A stretch of DNA of 64,000 bases from Neobacillus sp. SuZ13 (GTDB lineage: Bacteria; Bacillota; Bacilli; Bacillales; Cytobacillaceae): NCBI RefSeq assembly GCF_030123365.1, contig NZ_CP126107.1, positions 3,678,001-3,742,000 of the forward strand, read 5' to 3'. The notes under the pieces are model-generated. The model had not been told where the DNA came from. It was given only the letters and a program-made list of their open reading frames with translations, and did no database searches. This document shows positions 54,949-64,000 of this stretch, piece by piece; position 1 is the first letter of the stretch; the number at the start of each line of letters is the position of its first letter. Made by a program: the position numbers and the translations under genes.

Positions 54949-55758
54949 TTAAGCACGTCTAACCGTTCGAAAACGTGGGTGCTCGGCCAGCATGGAATCC
55001 CTCATCTGATTTACTACAGGATGTTCTGAAGTAAAAAACTGTTTTTTATCATCGTGAAGCTCGACCAATTCTCCTTTTTCTAGTACACCTAATCGTTCAC
55101 TAATCGTATAGGCAGCTTTAATGTCATGTGTAATAAAGAGATAGGATAACCCGAAGTCTGCTTTTAGTTCCTTTAGTAATTCTAAAATAAGGGTTTGATT
55201 CACCATATCTAGACTACTGACAGATTCGTCCAAGACGATCAGCTTTGGCTTGAGAGAGATGGCTCTTGCAATATTAATCCTTTGCAATTGGCCGCCGCTA
55301 AATTGATTCGGATATTTTTTTAAGTCCCCTTCACTTAGCCCTACCCTTTCTAATAATTCAATAACGGTTCTTTTTTGCTCAGCCACTGTTAGCTTTTCAT
55401 AGTTTTCCAGCGGCTCTGCAATAATTCGTTCCGCCGTCATTCGAGGGTTGACGGATGAGTAGGAGTCCTGAAATACTACTTGAAGATCACGACGAATCTT
55501 TTGACGACTATGCTTATCTGCGGTATAAATATCTTGCCCTTGAAACAGAACCTGTCCAGATTGCGGCCGTTCCAGACCAAGAATCACTCTTCCTAAGGTA
55601 CTTTTTCCAGCTCCGCTCGTACCAAGCAAACCTAAACATGTTCCTTCCTCAATAGATAGAGATATGTCGGAAAGTATTTTTTTCGAACGATCTTTCCAGT
55701 TGAAATACGTTTGAGATCCATAGCTATGGGTTACTTTATTTACTTGTAATAAACTCAT
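54949..55758 (-). CDS. Nickel/oligopeptide-type ABC transporter ATPase (NikE/OppF type)
   Basis: 269 aa. Walker A GTSGAGKST, signature FSGGQLQR, Walker B IVLDESVSSLD, H-loop FITHD. It is the last of the five transporter genes and pairs with the ATPase upstream. The Ser instead of Thr after DES (VSSLD) is common in NikE-type proteins. Confidence 0.9.
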   Translation of the reverse strand: MSLLQVNKVTHSYGSQTYFNWKDRSKKILSDISLSIEEGTCLGLLGTSGAGKSTLGRVILGLERPQSGQVLFQGQDIYTADKHSRQKIRRDLQVVFQDSYSSVNPRMTAERIIAEPLENYEKLTVAEQKRTVIELLERVGLSEGDLKKYPNQFSGGQLQRINIARAISLKPKLIVLDESVSSLDMVNQTLILELLKELKADFGLSYLFITHDIKAAYTISERLGVLEKGELVELHDDKKQFFTSEHPVVNQMRDSMLAEHPRFRTVRRA

Positions 55759-55770
55759 TCTTTCACCCCT

Positions 55771-56607
55771 CTAAGCCATATGGAAGGCAGATTCACCTGA
55801 ATGTAATATGGAACGTGCACTTAATAGTTTTTTTGTATACGCATGCTGTGGCTCATCAAATAGTTTGAATACACCAGCTTTTTCTACGATTCGACCATTC
55901 TGCATCACTGCCACCTCATCAGCCATTTCAGCAATAACACCGAGATCATGGGATATTAAAAGAATAGATGAACCATATTCTGAGCGAATTTTATCTAAGT
56001 GGTACAGCACTTTTTTTTGATTATTTACATCTAGTGCGGTAGTCGGTTCATCAGCAATAATTACCGCAGGATGTAAGCATGCTGCAATGGCAATCATCAC
56101 CCGTTGAAGCATACCGCCACTCAATTGAAACGGATAGGATTTTAATAGTTTCACAGGATCTGGTAAGTTTACATGATTCATCGCCTCAAGTGCCAGCTCT
56201 GTTGCTTGTTTTTTATTCCATTGTGTATGCGAACGAATGGTTTCAATAAATTGGTGGCCAATTGTAAAAACAGGTGTAAAAGCGTTCATCGGATTTTGCA
56301 TAATAAAAGCGATATCCTTGCCACGGATCTCACGCATTTCTTTCTCACCTAAACCATTTAATTCGCGTCCTTGTAATTCGATATTGCCTTCAATCGCTGT
56401 CGTTTTCCGATTGAAAAGCTGAAGAATGGACATACTCGTAACGGTTTTACCACATCCACTTTCCCCTACAAGACCCAGTACCTCCCCACGCTTCAGTTCA
56501 AAATTGATATCCTCAACAAGCGTGACAGCACCAGTTTTTGTTTTTACCTGTACATGTAAATCTCTCACTTGTAACACATTCGATTGTTCTATACCCAATA
56601 TTCTCAT
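55771..56607 (-). CDS. Nickel/oligopeptide-type ABC transporter ATPase (NikD/OppD type)
   Basis: 278 aa. Walker A GESGCGKT, signature LSGGMLQR, Walker B IIADEPTTALD and H-loop LISHD. It is shorter than OppD (about 330 residues) and matches the NikD length. It lies 12 bases before the NikE-type gene. Confidence 0.9.
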   Translation of the reverse strand: MRILGIEQSNVLQVRDLHVQVKTKTGAVTLVEDINFELKRGEVLGLVGESGCGKTVTSMSILQLFNRKTTAIEGNIELQGRELNGLGEKEMREIRGKDIAFIMQNPMNAFTPVFTIGHQFIETIRSHTQWNKKQATELALEAMNHVNLPDPVKLLKSYPFQLSGGMLQRVMIAIAACLHPAVIIADEPTTALDVNNQKKVLYHLDKIRSEYGSSILLISHDLGVIAEMADEVAVMQNGRIVEKAGVFKLFDEPQHAYTKKLLSARSILHSGESAFHMA

Positions 56608-56613
56608 TCCTTT

Positions 56614-57447
56614 TTAAGATCGACGTTTGACACCGTAACGTTCGGATAACGCTTCGCCCAATAAATTGAAGGTCACAATCACGAGCATAATCATCAAACC
56701 TGGTAAAATCATTAATTCAGGATTTGTCCGAATATATGACTTTCCTTCGTGAATCATCGCTCCCCATTCCGGTGTAGGCGGTTGTACTCCTAAACCAAGA
56801 AACGACATGGCGGATATATCCATGATGGCCCACCCCATTTCTAATGTACCCATGACCACTAGTGGAGGAAGCACATTTGGAACAATATGATTTTTAATGA
56901 TCTTCCATTGCGATGAGCCGCTTATTTTCGCCGCTGCAATAAAGTTTTGTTCTTTCAGACTAAGAACCATTCCTCGGAACATTCTCGCGTAATATACCCA
57001 CTGCACAAGCATCAGCGCTAAAATGACCTGCGAAAGTCCAGGACCGAAAATACCAACCAATCCAAGGATCAGGATAAGACTTGGAAAAGCCATCACACCA
57101 TCACAAAATCTCATCAAGACCTGATCCACCCAGCCGCCTTTATATCCAGAAAAGGTGCCAATCAGTAAACCAATCGTTACAGAAGAAATGAAAATGAGCA
57201 TGGCAAAGCCTAAAGATATTCGGCCCCCATATAAAAGGCGTGATAAGTTACATCTACCTAAATGATCCGTTCCTAATGGGAACTCCCAGGATGGAGGCTG
57301 TAGTTTATAAGTTAAATTGACCGCAATTGGATCATTGGGTGCAATCCAGGGAGCCAATAACGTGATGGTAAAAAGAATCCCTAATACAATGAAACATATC
57401 GGAATCACTTTTTGACTTATAAATATCCTGCGTATACTGGTTATCAT
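56614..57447 (-). CDS. Nickel/oligopeptide-type ABC transporter permease (NikC type)
   Basis: 277 aa. N-terminal membrane anchor, the typical IAPNDPIAVNL and LGTDHLGRCNLSRLLYGGRI, and a five-helix permease domain with EAA loop AAKISGSSQWKIIKNHIVPN. It overlaps the NikB-type gene by four bases. Confidence 0.9.
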   Translation of the reverse strand: MITSIRRIFISQKVIPICFIVLGILFTITLLAPWIAPNDPIAVNLTYKLQPPSWEFPLGTDHLGRCNLSRLLYGGRISLGFAMLIFISSVTIGLLIGTFSGYKGGWVDQVLMRFCDGVMAFPSLILILGLVGIFGPGLSQVILALMLVQWVYYARMFRGMVLSLKEQNFIAAAKISGSSQWKIIKNHIVPNVLPPLVVMGTLEMGWAIMDISAMSFLGLGVQPPTPEWGAMIHEGKSYIRTNPELMILPGLMIMLVIVTFNLLGEALSERYGVKRRS

Positions 57448-58388
57448 CGTTGTTGTCCTTCTTTCCTGGATATGCGCGGGTCAATAAACATTTGAATCAG
57501 ATCCACCATTAGGTTGCTGAATATAAATAAACTAGCGGCTATGAGTACATAGCATTGAATGATAGGTATGTCACGGTTAAAAATCGCTTCAATAAAATAA
57601 CGGCCAAACCCTGGCCAAGAAAAAACGGTCTCCACGATAATCGTTCCAGTCAGTAGTTTGCCAAGATTCATCCCCAAACCAGTAATCATCGGGGAAATGG
57701 CAATTCTTAAGACATGCTTAGCCATAATCGTTTTTTCTTTGATCCCCCTTGTCCTTGCAAATAGCACATAGGGTTCTTGTAGATTTTCAAGAATGCTAGC
57801 ACGCAACAGTCTTGTGTACATTGCAATTAAGGGAAGTGCCAGTGTGATGGAAGGCAGAACAAGATGCTTCCATGTACCAAACCCCTCGACTGGGAAAAGG
57901 TCCAGTTTTACAGCAAAGAAAAAAATCAATAAATAACCTAGCCAAAAAGAAGGAATCGATGCCCCGAAAAAGGAAAGTAAGCGACTAAAATGATCAATCG
58001 CGCTGTTTTTCTTTACACCTGCCAAAAAGCCAAGAGGGACACTGACAAGCACCGCGATGAATAAACTCCCTAGCGCTAGCTGGAGGGTTGCAGGAATTCG
58101 GTAGATTACCTCGTCCCAAACGGGCTTATTCGAAACATAAGATATGCCAAAATCAAGTTGGCATATCTTCAAAATAGAGTTTACATATTGAATGAAGAAT
58201 GGTTGATCTAAACCAAATTCATGTCTTTTCTGAGCTAAGATTTCATCGGTCGGTTCGATATGGGCTGCTGTTAAATAAGCCTCGGCCGGATCCACTGGTG
58301 AAAAGTGAATCATCCCAGTTGTTAGTAGTGCGGCCAAAAGAAAAACTGGGATTATGGACATAACTCGTTTTATTATAAAAGTGCCCAT
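57444..58388 (-). CDS. Nickel/oligopeptide-type ABC transporter permease (NikB type)
   Basis: 314 aa. DppB/NikB-type permease with VDPAEAYLTAAH, FGLDQPFFIQYVN and the WPGFGRYFIEAI end motif. GTAGGAGG precedes the ATG. The second gene of the operon. Confidence 0.9.
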   Translation of the reverse strand: MGTFIIKRVMSIIPVFLLAALLTTGMIHFSPVDPAEAYLTAAHIEPTDEILAQKRHEFGLDQPFFIQYVNSILKICQLDFGISYVSNKPVWDEVIYRIPATLQLALGSLFIAVLVSVPLGFLAGVKKNSAIDHFSRLLSFFGASIPSFWLGYLLIFFFAVKLDLFPVEGFGTWKHLVLPSITLALPLIAMYTRLLRASILENLQEPYVLFARTRGIKEKTIMAKHVLRIAISPMITGLGMNLGKLLTGTIIVETVFSWPGFGRYFIEAIFNRDIPIIQCYVLIAASLFIFSNLMVDLIQMFIDPRISRKEGQQR

Positions 58389-58405
58389 GAAAAACCTCCT
58401 ACTGC

Positions 58406-60031
58406 TTACTTCTTGATGCTTATTCCTGTAAATGGATTTTCGTCACGATTCGCAGAGAAATTGAAGTTCGTGACATCTTTTTGATAAATTGCTATTTTCT
58501 TAATGTAAGAAATAGGAACAATCGCACCTTGATCTTGCAGTGATGTTAAAATAGCTTTATAAAGCTGCTGACGTTCTGTTTCGTCTGTTGTTTGAGGAAC
58601 TCGCTTTATTTGTTGGATTATCTCAGCTTTATTTGGATAAGCTGAAATGGCTTCATTAAATCCAAATCCTTCTTTTCCCACAATGTTTATAAATGTATGC
58701 GGATCATACGGAGCACCGTAGTTACTAAAGAAATTAATATCAAACTTATTATCTTTAAATCTTTGAACTTGAACAGCAAGCTCTACCCCAACAATATTTA
58801 ATTTTACACCAATGGCAGCCCATTCTGATTGCAGCGTTTCTGCCATTACTTTTTGAATGGATTCTGCTGAATCGTACATCATCTCAATTTCAAGCGGTTT
58901 TCCACCTTTTTCACGAACTGTTTTCCCCTTAGGGAGTTTCCAGCCTGCTTCGTCTAATAACGCTTCTGCTTTTTTAACATCATATCCAATCTTCGTCACA
59001 TCAATTTCGGAAGTGTAAGGCAAGTTTGTAGGTAAAATAAAATCTGCTGCTTCTTCAAGTCCAGAAGTGATTCCTTTCACCATTGCCTCTTTATTAAATC
59101 CATATTGTAACGCTAGGCGAACACGTTCATCTGAAAGTTGTTCTCTGTTTGTATTCATAACAAGCTGTCTTGTCGCGACTGGCTCAGAAATGCTAGTTTC
59201 ATATTTATTAGTTGATTCTAATTGTTTGAAAGCGTCTAAACTGATTACACCTTCTCCATAAATTAAGTCTAGCTCACCTTTTTCAAACGCTAGTACTCTC
59301 GTTTCTGCATCAGGAATAACTTTCACTTGGATTTTTTCTACCTTTGGAAGCTCGCCCCAATAGTTCTCGTTTCGTTTGAAAATCGCATATTCATCCGCTT
59401 TATGCTCTTCCAAAATCCATGGACCTGTACCAACTGGTTTCACAATTCCTTTTGAAGTATCACCATTTTCGGGGAATCCAGCTTCACCTAAGAAACGAAC
59501 TGGTCGGACAACAGCTAGCTCCTGAATGGTTGGATAATAGGCCTCCGTTAATGTCATTTTAAATGTATTTTGGTCGATTGCCTCTGTACTAGCTATTTTC
59601 GAAAGGAATCCCAACCAACTATGTAATTCCATATGGTTCAAAATGGTATCAAAATTCTTTTTTACAATTTCTGCATTAAAGCTTGTTCCATCAGAAAATT
59701 TCACCCCTTGACGCAGATGAAATGTATATACCTTTCCGTCTTTAGAAATTTCCCATGACTCAGCAAGACTCGGCTTTAGCTCTCCCCCATCGCCGTAGCT
59801 TACTAACGGTTCATATACCATTGATTGTGCAAATAATTGTGAAGGATTATACACATGGGGATTCATTTCTCCCACATCCCTTGGCCAAGCGATCGTAAGC
59901 ATATTGTCATTTACGTTCTCTGCCGTTGAATCCTTATCACTAGCATTTGTACAACCTAGTAAAAACGTTGATAAAAGTAAAAAAAACATAGATGTTATTA
60001 AAATATTGCGACTAATTACTTTACTAAACAA
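58406..60031 (-). CDS. Nickel/metallophore ABC transporter substrate-binding lipoprotein (NikA-like)
   Basis: 541 aa from a TTG start preceded by GGGGGAAACAAGG. A signal peptide with lipobox LLGCTN anchors it. The SBP family 5 body has WPRDVGEMNPHVYNPSQLFA (shortened: GEMNPH) and YEPLVSYGDGGELKPSLAES, close to NikA-type nickel-binding proteins and the CntA branch. The operon sits behind a Fur-like box, which points to a metal or metal-chelate cargo, although nickel, cobalt, zinc or a staphylopine-like complex cannot be told apart from the sequence. No metallophore synthesis gene (CntL/M type) is in the window. Confidence 0.85.
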   Translation of the reverse strand: MFSKVISRNILITSMFFLLLSTFLLGCTNASDKDSTAENVNDNMLTIAWPRDVGEMNPHVYNPSQLFAQSMVYEPLVSYGDGGELKPSLAESWEISKDGKVYTFHLRQGVKFSDGTSFNAEIVKKNFDTILNHMELHSWLGFLSKIASTEAIDQNTFKMTLTEAYYPTIQELAVVRPVRFLGEAGFPENGDTSKGIVKPVGTGPWILEEHKADEYAIFKRNENYWGELPKVEKIQVKVIPDAETRVLAFEKGELDLIYGEGVISLDAFKQLESTNKYETSISEPVATRQLVMNTNREQLSDERVRLALQYGFNKEAMVKGITSGLEEAADFILPTNLPYTSEIDVTKIGYDVKKAEALLDEAGWKLPKGKTVREKGGKPLEIEMMYDSAESIQKVMAETLQSEWAAIGVKLNIVGVELAVQVQRFKDNKFDINFFSNYGAPYDPHTFINIVGKEGFGFNEAISAYPNKAEIIQQIKRVPQTTDETERQQLYKAILTSLQDQGAIVPISYIKKIAIYQKDVTNFNFSANRDENPFTGISIKK

Positions 60032-60049
60032 CCTTGTTTCCCCCTAAAT

Positions 60050-60068
60050 AATATTGATAATCATTTTC
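60050..60068. promoter_or_regulatory. Fur-family box upstream of the nik-type operon
   Basis: AATATTGATAATCATTTTC matches the 19-bp Fur consensus GATAATGATAATCATTATC at 16 positions. It lies about 20-40 bases before the start codon, where binding would block transcription. Related Fur-family regulators (Zur, PerR) have similar boxes. Confidence 0.6.
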
Positions 60069-60241
60069 ATTTATTGTACGAAGGATACATGCGCTTGTCA
60101 ATACTATGATATTTGAATAATTTATGACATTTTTACATACACCACATTGGGATTTTTCTCACTAAGTCCCTATCTATTTTTTATCTTGCTTTGGCCAAAT
60201 TTTTCACATCTGCCGAAGGCTTGGCCAATAAACGGTGAAAA

Positions 60242-60270
60242 AGGCAGTGGATAAAATCCACTGCCTGATA
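60242..60270 (-). terminator. Terminator of the MFS transporter gene
   Basis: GGCAGTGGAT/ATCCACTGCC with TTTTTC after it on the minus strand. Confidence 0.75.
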
Positions 60271-60280
60271 GTGATTAATA

Positions 60281-61585
60281 TTAGATTGATATCTTCTTAT
60301 TTTCCATTGGGATTACAGAGTCATCATACTTTGACATCTTCCTAGTATCTGGGACAAAGAATGATAGGATAAGCGATAAAGCACAACCTGCCATCATCAA
60401 CCCACCAAAGGCCATGGGAGAAGGTCCAAACTTTTCTAACATTGGTGTCCAAATCATTGGACCGAAACCAGCAAGCGCGGCAGAAACCTGGTAACCGAAT
60501 GATAAACCTGTATAACGGACTTTCGCCGGGAACAGTTCTGAAAAGATGGTTCCCTGCGTCGAGAAGATCGCTCCCCAAGCAATCCCTAGCACAATGACCT
60601 GCATAAAATAGAAAGGCACCGTCCCCTTAGGGATGATAGTAAAGTAAGGAATCGCTAGTATGAGAAAGGCTACTAAAGAACTGATATAGATAATTTTCCT
60701 CCCGATAAAATCGGAAAGATAGCCAACTACCGGAATGGTAATAATCATCGTCGCACAGCCGATTGTGACAGCGGTTAACGCAGTTTCTCTAGAATAGCCT
60801 AAATGGGTAGTGGCGTAAACAAGGATAAAAGACATGGAAAAGACATTGAACATCCCATCACCAAGTTTCATCCCAATTAAGTGAAATACATTTTTCCAAT
60901 AATGACGAAATGTTTCTACTACTGGAATCTTTGCTAGTTCTCCGCTCTCTTTTTGCTGTTTAAAAGCAGGAGTCTCCTCGATTCCATTTCGGATCCAAAG
61001 CGCTAAAGCAATAAGGACCGCACTAAATAGAAAAGGAACTCGCCATCCCCAGGCTAAAAATTGAGCATCTGTCGTTAAGGAACTGATAAAGGTGAAACTA
61101 AACGTCCCAAGAACTAATCCGATTGGCACACCTAATTGTGGGATCGAACCATATAGTCCGCGGAGTCCTTTAGGCGCATATTCGGTAGCAAGCAACACGG
61201 CCCCTCCCCATTCGCCGCCAAGGGCAATACCTTGTATCAACCTTAGGAGCACCAATAAAATAGGTGCTAACAGTCCGACCTGTTCATAAGTCGGGATTAG
61301 TCCAATAAGCAAGGAACTTCCGCCCATACCAAGAAGAGTCAGCATAAGACTTGCTTTCCTTCCTAATCGATCCCCATAATGGCCAAAGATAAGACTGCCG
61401 ATTGGTCTAGCGGCATAGCCTACTCCAAATGTGGCAAAGGCCAAAAGCAGCGCAATCGCAGGATCAGCACTGGGAAAAAAGAGATGGGAGAATACTAGAC
61501 CCGTGGCAGTACCATATAGATAGAAATCATACCATTCAATAACAGAACCAGAAACGCTTGCGAATAGAACGCGTCCTTTATTCAT
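60281..61585 (-). CDS. MFS transporter, metabolite:H+ symporter (ProP/ShiA-like)
   Basis: 434 aa, twelve membrane helices. GSVIEWYDFYLYGTA, the loop GHYGDRLGRKASL and RLIQGIALGGEWGGAVLL are hallmarks of the MHS family, which takes up organic acids such as citrate, shikimate, 2-oxoglutarate or proline/betaine. It is divergent from a TetR regulator whose predicted operator lies between them. The citrate transporter further right hints at carboxylate use, but the substrate is not fixed. Confidence 0.9.
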   Translation of the reverse strand: MNKGRVLFASVSGSVIEWYDFYLYGTATGLVFSHLFFPSADPAIALLLAFATFGVGYAARPIGSLIFGHYGDRLGRKASLMLTLLGMGGSSLLIGLIPTYEQVGLLAPILLVLLRLIQGIALGGEWGGAVLLATEYAPKGLRGLYGSIPQLGVPIGLVLGTFSFTFISSLTTDAQFLAWGWRVPFLFSAVLIALALWIRNGIEETPAFKQQKESGELAKIPVVETFRHYWKNVFHLIGMKLGDGMFNVFSMSFILVYATTHLGYSRETALTAVTIGCATMIITIPVVGYLSDFIGRKIIYISSLVAFLILAIPYFTIIPKGTVPFYFMQVIVLGIAWGAIFSTQGTIFSELFPAKVRYTGLSFGYQVSAALAGFGPMIWTPMLEKFGPSPMAFGGLMMAGCALSLILSFFVPDTRKMSKYDDSVIPMENKKISI

Positions 61586-61693
61586 AAAACAACCCCTTTC
61601 AGCAGTAATCTGCTGGAATAAAATACTTTTAAATCATTATTTGGTGTAACTAATAAAAGGAAAGTAAGAAATTGCGAATAAACATCACCTCAT

Positions 61694-61708
61694 TGCTAAG
61701 CGCTTACA
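61694..61708. promoter_or_regulatory. Possible cre site
   Basis: TGCTAAGCGCTTACA shares the GCGCTT core of the CcpA site but misses several outer positions. Weak. Confidence 0.25.
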
Positions 61709-61731
61709 ACCAATCAAACATAAATAATTTC

Positions 61732-61747
61732 ACAGACTATAGTCTGT
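61732..61747. promoter_or_regulatory. TetR-family operator
   Basis: ACAGACTATAGTCTGT is a perfect 16-bp palindrome midway between the divergent MFS and TetR genes, the usual place and form of a TetR-family operator. Confidence 0.7.
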
Positions 61748-61935
61748 TATTTATTTTAATGAACCATTCTATTACCGTCAATCATATTCTTACAAATATT
61801 CTAAATTATACTAAAATTTAGTATTTTTTTACTATGCAACTTATCTGATAAAGTGAAAAACTATTGTTTCTTCATTCTTATATAAGTTAAAATAGAAATG
61901 AAAACCCTTTCAATATAGGGTAATGGAGGCTGCAC

Positions 61936-62541
61936 ATGTCACGTTTTACCTTACGTCAAAAAAAAGCCCTGGAAACGAAGCAGCGAATTATTGAGACAGC
62001 TTTGGATCTCTTTAGTAGAAAGGGATTTGATCATGTCACTGTAGATGAAATTGTAAAGGTTAGCAAAACATCAAAAGGGGCATTCTATGTACACTTTAAT
62101 TCGAAATATGAAATATTCCTCGAAAAATTCAAAGAAATAGACGAGTTTTTTGCCAATGTCACAGAAACACTTCCGAAAGAAATTAGCATGTATGAAAAAA
62201 TTCTTCTGTTAAATCAATCCCAAATGACTTATTTAAGAGACAGTTTGGGAATGGATTTGATAAGGACCGTTTATATGAGTGCCTTAAGTCCAAATCAACC
62301 GAAATTCCTTTCTGATACTGATCGCTCTCTTTTTAGGGTTGTTCATTCACTTGTGGAAGAAGGGCAAGAAACGGGAGAATTTAAGAAAGATTTATCTGCT
62401 CAAGAAATTACGATGTTAATTACCCGCTGTATGAGAGGAACACTCTACGATTGGGCATTATTTGGTGAGGAATTTAATCTTGTAGAGGAAGGACAGAAGT
62501 TCATTCGAACGATATTAAGCGGGATTATTACAAAAGCATAA
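61936..62541 (+). CDS. TetR/AcrR-family transcription regulator
   Basis: 201 aa. The N-terminal helix-turn-helix (about 13-60: ETKQRIIETALDLFSRKGFD, then SKGAFYVHFNSKYEIF) is typical; the C-terminal ligand domain is helical. AATGGAGG precedes the ATG. It probably represses the divergent MFS gene, and perhaps itself, at the 61732 palindrome. Confidence 0.9.
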   Translation: MSRFTLRQKKALETKQRIIETALDLFSRKGFDHVTVDEIVKVSKTSKGAFYVHFNSKYEIFLEKFKEIDEFFANVTETLPKEISMYEKILLLNQSQMTYLRDSLGMDLIRTVYMSALSPNQPKFLSDTDRSLFRVVHSLVEEGQETGEFKKDLSAQEITMLITRCMRGTLYDWALFGEEFNLVEEGQKFIRTILSGIITKA

Positions 62542-62552
62542 TGGATAAATTA

Positions 62553-62583
62553 CTGCCAGCCAAACTTTTTGGCTGGCATTTCT
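62553..62583 (+). terminator. Intrinsic terminator
   Basis: TGCCAGCCAAA/TTTGGCTGGCA with a short T-rich tail; ends the tetR-type gene. Confidence 0.75.
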
Positions 62584-62668
62584 ATTATAGAGTCAAGTAA
62601 CCTCAAGCCTCAGACTATTAAGTATGTGTTATCACTGTCTCAAATCGGTTAGATAGCCTAAAGACTTT

Positions 62669-62971
62669 TTATGACTTAACACAATCTTCAATGCGTTCTA
62701 AAACAGTTTGATAACCATTACTTCCATAGTCTAATAGCTTCTTAACTCTTGTAATCGTAGTTGATGAGGCATTGGTTTCTATTTGAATATCCATATATGT
62801 ATTGCCTTCCTTTAGTAATCTTGCCACTTCAAGCCTTTGCATAAAAGCCTTTACTTCATTCATCGTACATAAATCATCAAAAAATGCGGCACACTCTTCC
62901 TTTGATTGTAACGAAAGGATCGCATGTAATAGTTGATCAATCGGTTTCTGGGGTAATTTTTTTATATACAT
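62669..62971 (-). CDS. YerC/YecD-family TrpR-like protein
   Basis: 100 aa from an ATG with GGAGG 7 bases upstream; an open frame further up adds a hydrophobic stretch that is not part of the family. FFDDLCTMNEVKAFMQRLEV and YMDIQIETNASSTTITRVKK are the TrpR-superfamily helix-turn-helix signature. B. subtilis YerC is about 104 residues. It is a DNA-binding protein of poorly known function. Confidence 0.9.
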   Translation of the reverse strand: MYIKKLPQKPIDQLLHAILSLQSKEECAAFFDDLCTMNEVKAFMQRLEVARLLKEGNTYMDIQIETNASSTTITRVKKLLDYGSNGYQTVLERIEDCVKS

Positions 62972-63230
62972 TTTCATGCCTCCACTGAATATCGAAATAA
63001 TCATAAACAAATATATAATAGAAGAAACTAGGATTCTTATTCTTTTTATTATAGGGAGGGGCATTATCCTAAAGATATTTCCCCTTCCCGGCTTTGGTTA
63101 ATCAATTACATCGACATACCACTTGTAAAAAAACTGTGGGTTCCTTATTATAGTAAAATTCTTAATTAAAAGACTTATCCATTGCGACTGTTCCTACCCC
63201 TCCCTTACCCTTTTGCACGATTTCACTTCA

Positions 63231-64000
63231 CTATAACGGGATGATTCCAGTAATCACACCTACGATAATATAGATAAGCAAAATTCCTAAAGACCACTTG
63301 GCTGCATGCTTATGAAGATCCCCTAAATTGATCCCTGTTATGTTAATTAATAAATAAACAGACGCTACGAGTGGGCCCATAATACCAAATGGAGTTCCGA
63401 ATAATGAAGCGGTTCCAATTTGTAACGAATCAATCCCGTAATTAGATGCTGTTTCAGCTAAGATTGGCAGAATACCAAAGTAAAATCCATCCGGACCGAT
63501 TAAGAAAAGTGCCGGAGCACTTACAATTGCAGTAAATAATGCCATATAGGGCCCTAGACCATCAGGGATAATGGATACCAACGATTGGGCCATCGATTCA
63601 GAAATAGGCGTTCCTTTAAAGATTCCTGAAAAAATTCCTGCTGCCAGAACCACGACTACCACGGCTAATGCATTAGGGGCATGCGCTTCTAGGCGTTCAC
63701 GCTGATTTTGAAGAGCCGGATAATTAATTAGTAAGGCTAGAGCCGTACCTAGGATAAAAAGGGTAGCTGGTGGCAGCCATTCTAGAACAATGGCAATCAT
63801 TATTAAGCTGGAAAGAATAAGGTTGAACCAAATTAATTTCGGACGTTTCACATTTAAATTTTCAGGTGTGATGTTTTCTATTACAGCGCTTTCAATTGCT
63901 GCATCAATTATTCCAGCATCCGAAATAGAAATGGAATCGCTGCTTGTCCTTTTAAATCTTGCACGCTCTTTCAACCCGATAAAATAAGCGATAGCAATAA
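63231..64000 (-). CDS. CitMHS-family citrate transporter (C-terminal part, 5' end outside window)
   Basis: 256 codons visible, open to the right edge (IAIAYFIGLKERARFKR upstream). About seven hydrophobic segments. ALAVVVVVLAAGIFSGIFKG, IPDGLGPYMALFTAIVSAPA (in part) and FGTPFGIMGPLVASVYLL are typical of CitM/CitH, which import divalent-metal-citrate complexes with protons. The start and any two-component control lie off the window. Confidence 0.85.
   Translation of the reverse strand, partial: IAIAYFIGLKERARFKRTSSDSISISDAGIIDAAIESAVIENITPENLNVKRPKLIWFNLILSSLIMIAIVLEWLPPATLFILGTALALLINYPALQNQRERLEAHAPNALAVVVVVLAAGIFSGIFKGTPISESMAQSLVSIIPDGLGPYMALFTAIVSAPALFLIGPDGFYFGILPILAETASNYGIDSLQIGTASLFGTPFGIMGPLVASVYLLINITGINLGDLHKHAAKWSLGILLIYIIVGVITGIIPL

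Overview
The window looks like DNA from a low-GC, spore-forming Bacillaceae (Bacillus/Neobacillus/Peribacillus-like). Supporting points are the AT-rich composition, GGAGG-type ribosome binding sites, many U-tailed terminators, a B. subtilis-type GuaC, a YerC-type TrpR-like protein, an lmo0937-type membrane peptide and a GerPA-like protein. It is a patchwork of metabolic operons set among accessory and decaying DNA. Organism assignment and family names come from reading the sequence only; no database search was run.

Layout. 1-8.2 kb, minus strand, very AT-rich: a defence-like island with a type I-like specificity subunit, a methylase and an ABC/AAA ATPase (cut by the left edge), followed by a large AAA_13 (RloC/PrrC-like) ATPase with a CxxC motif and two small orphan fragments. 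8.3-13.4 kb: a segment between two tRNA-Sec 3'-end remnants, holding a DUF2075 helicase with an N-terminal nuclease-like motif, a MazG-like protein, a membrane coiled-coil protein and a broken dynamin-like GTPase. 13.4-16 kb: small orphan genes and the ruins of an AraC regulator and an ABC exporter. 16-24.7 kb: a hydantoin (or related cyclic amide) utilization operon (hyuA-hyuB-hyuC-permease) with a textbook sigma-54 promoter, beside its probable sigma-54 activator, with four 16-bp palindromic candidate binding sites. 24.9-36.7 kb: a plasmid/phage-type replication module (DnaD-like, DnaB-like), a duplicated and rearranged copy of its flank, glgC, a lipid kinase, a group II intron 5' fragment and a secreted isochorismatase-fold hydrolase. 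36.8-39.5 kb: a YtrA-type GntR regulator with a DUF1648 membrane protein, then guaC. 39.5-45.8 kb: an RpiR-controlled operon that fits uptake of D-amino acids and their irreversible conversion to L-amino acids through N-succinyl intermediates. 46.2-51 kb: a heptad-repeat protein and a sulfonate/taurine system (SsuA, TauD, and divergent SsuB-SsuC). 51.1-53.1 kb: an actin-like ParM with a ribbon-helix-helix ParR-like partner. A third tRNA-Sec remnant follows at 53.4 kb. 53.5-60.1 kb: a MATE exporter and a nikABCDE-type transporter behind a Fur-like box. 60.3-64 kb: an MHS-family MFS transporter divergent from a TetR regulator, a YerC-like protein and the C-terminal part of a CitMHS citrate transporter.

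The strongest undescribed-looking signals are these. (1) A 29-nt element occurs in both divergent ssuB and tauD leaders. In each it folds into the same small two-stem hairpin and overlaps the 5' arm of an intrinsic terminator, the layout of an antitermination switch. (2) Three direct tRNA-Sec 3' remnants lie at 8.4, 13.3 and 53.4 kb, near plasmid-type replication and partition genes. (3) An S-M-ATPase operon without a visible HsdR, whose methylase has NPPI in place of NPPF/Y/W, lies next to an RloC-like ATPase.
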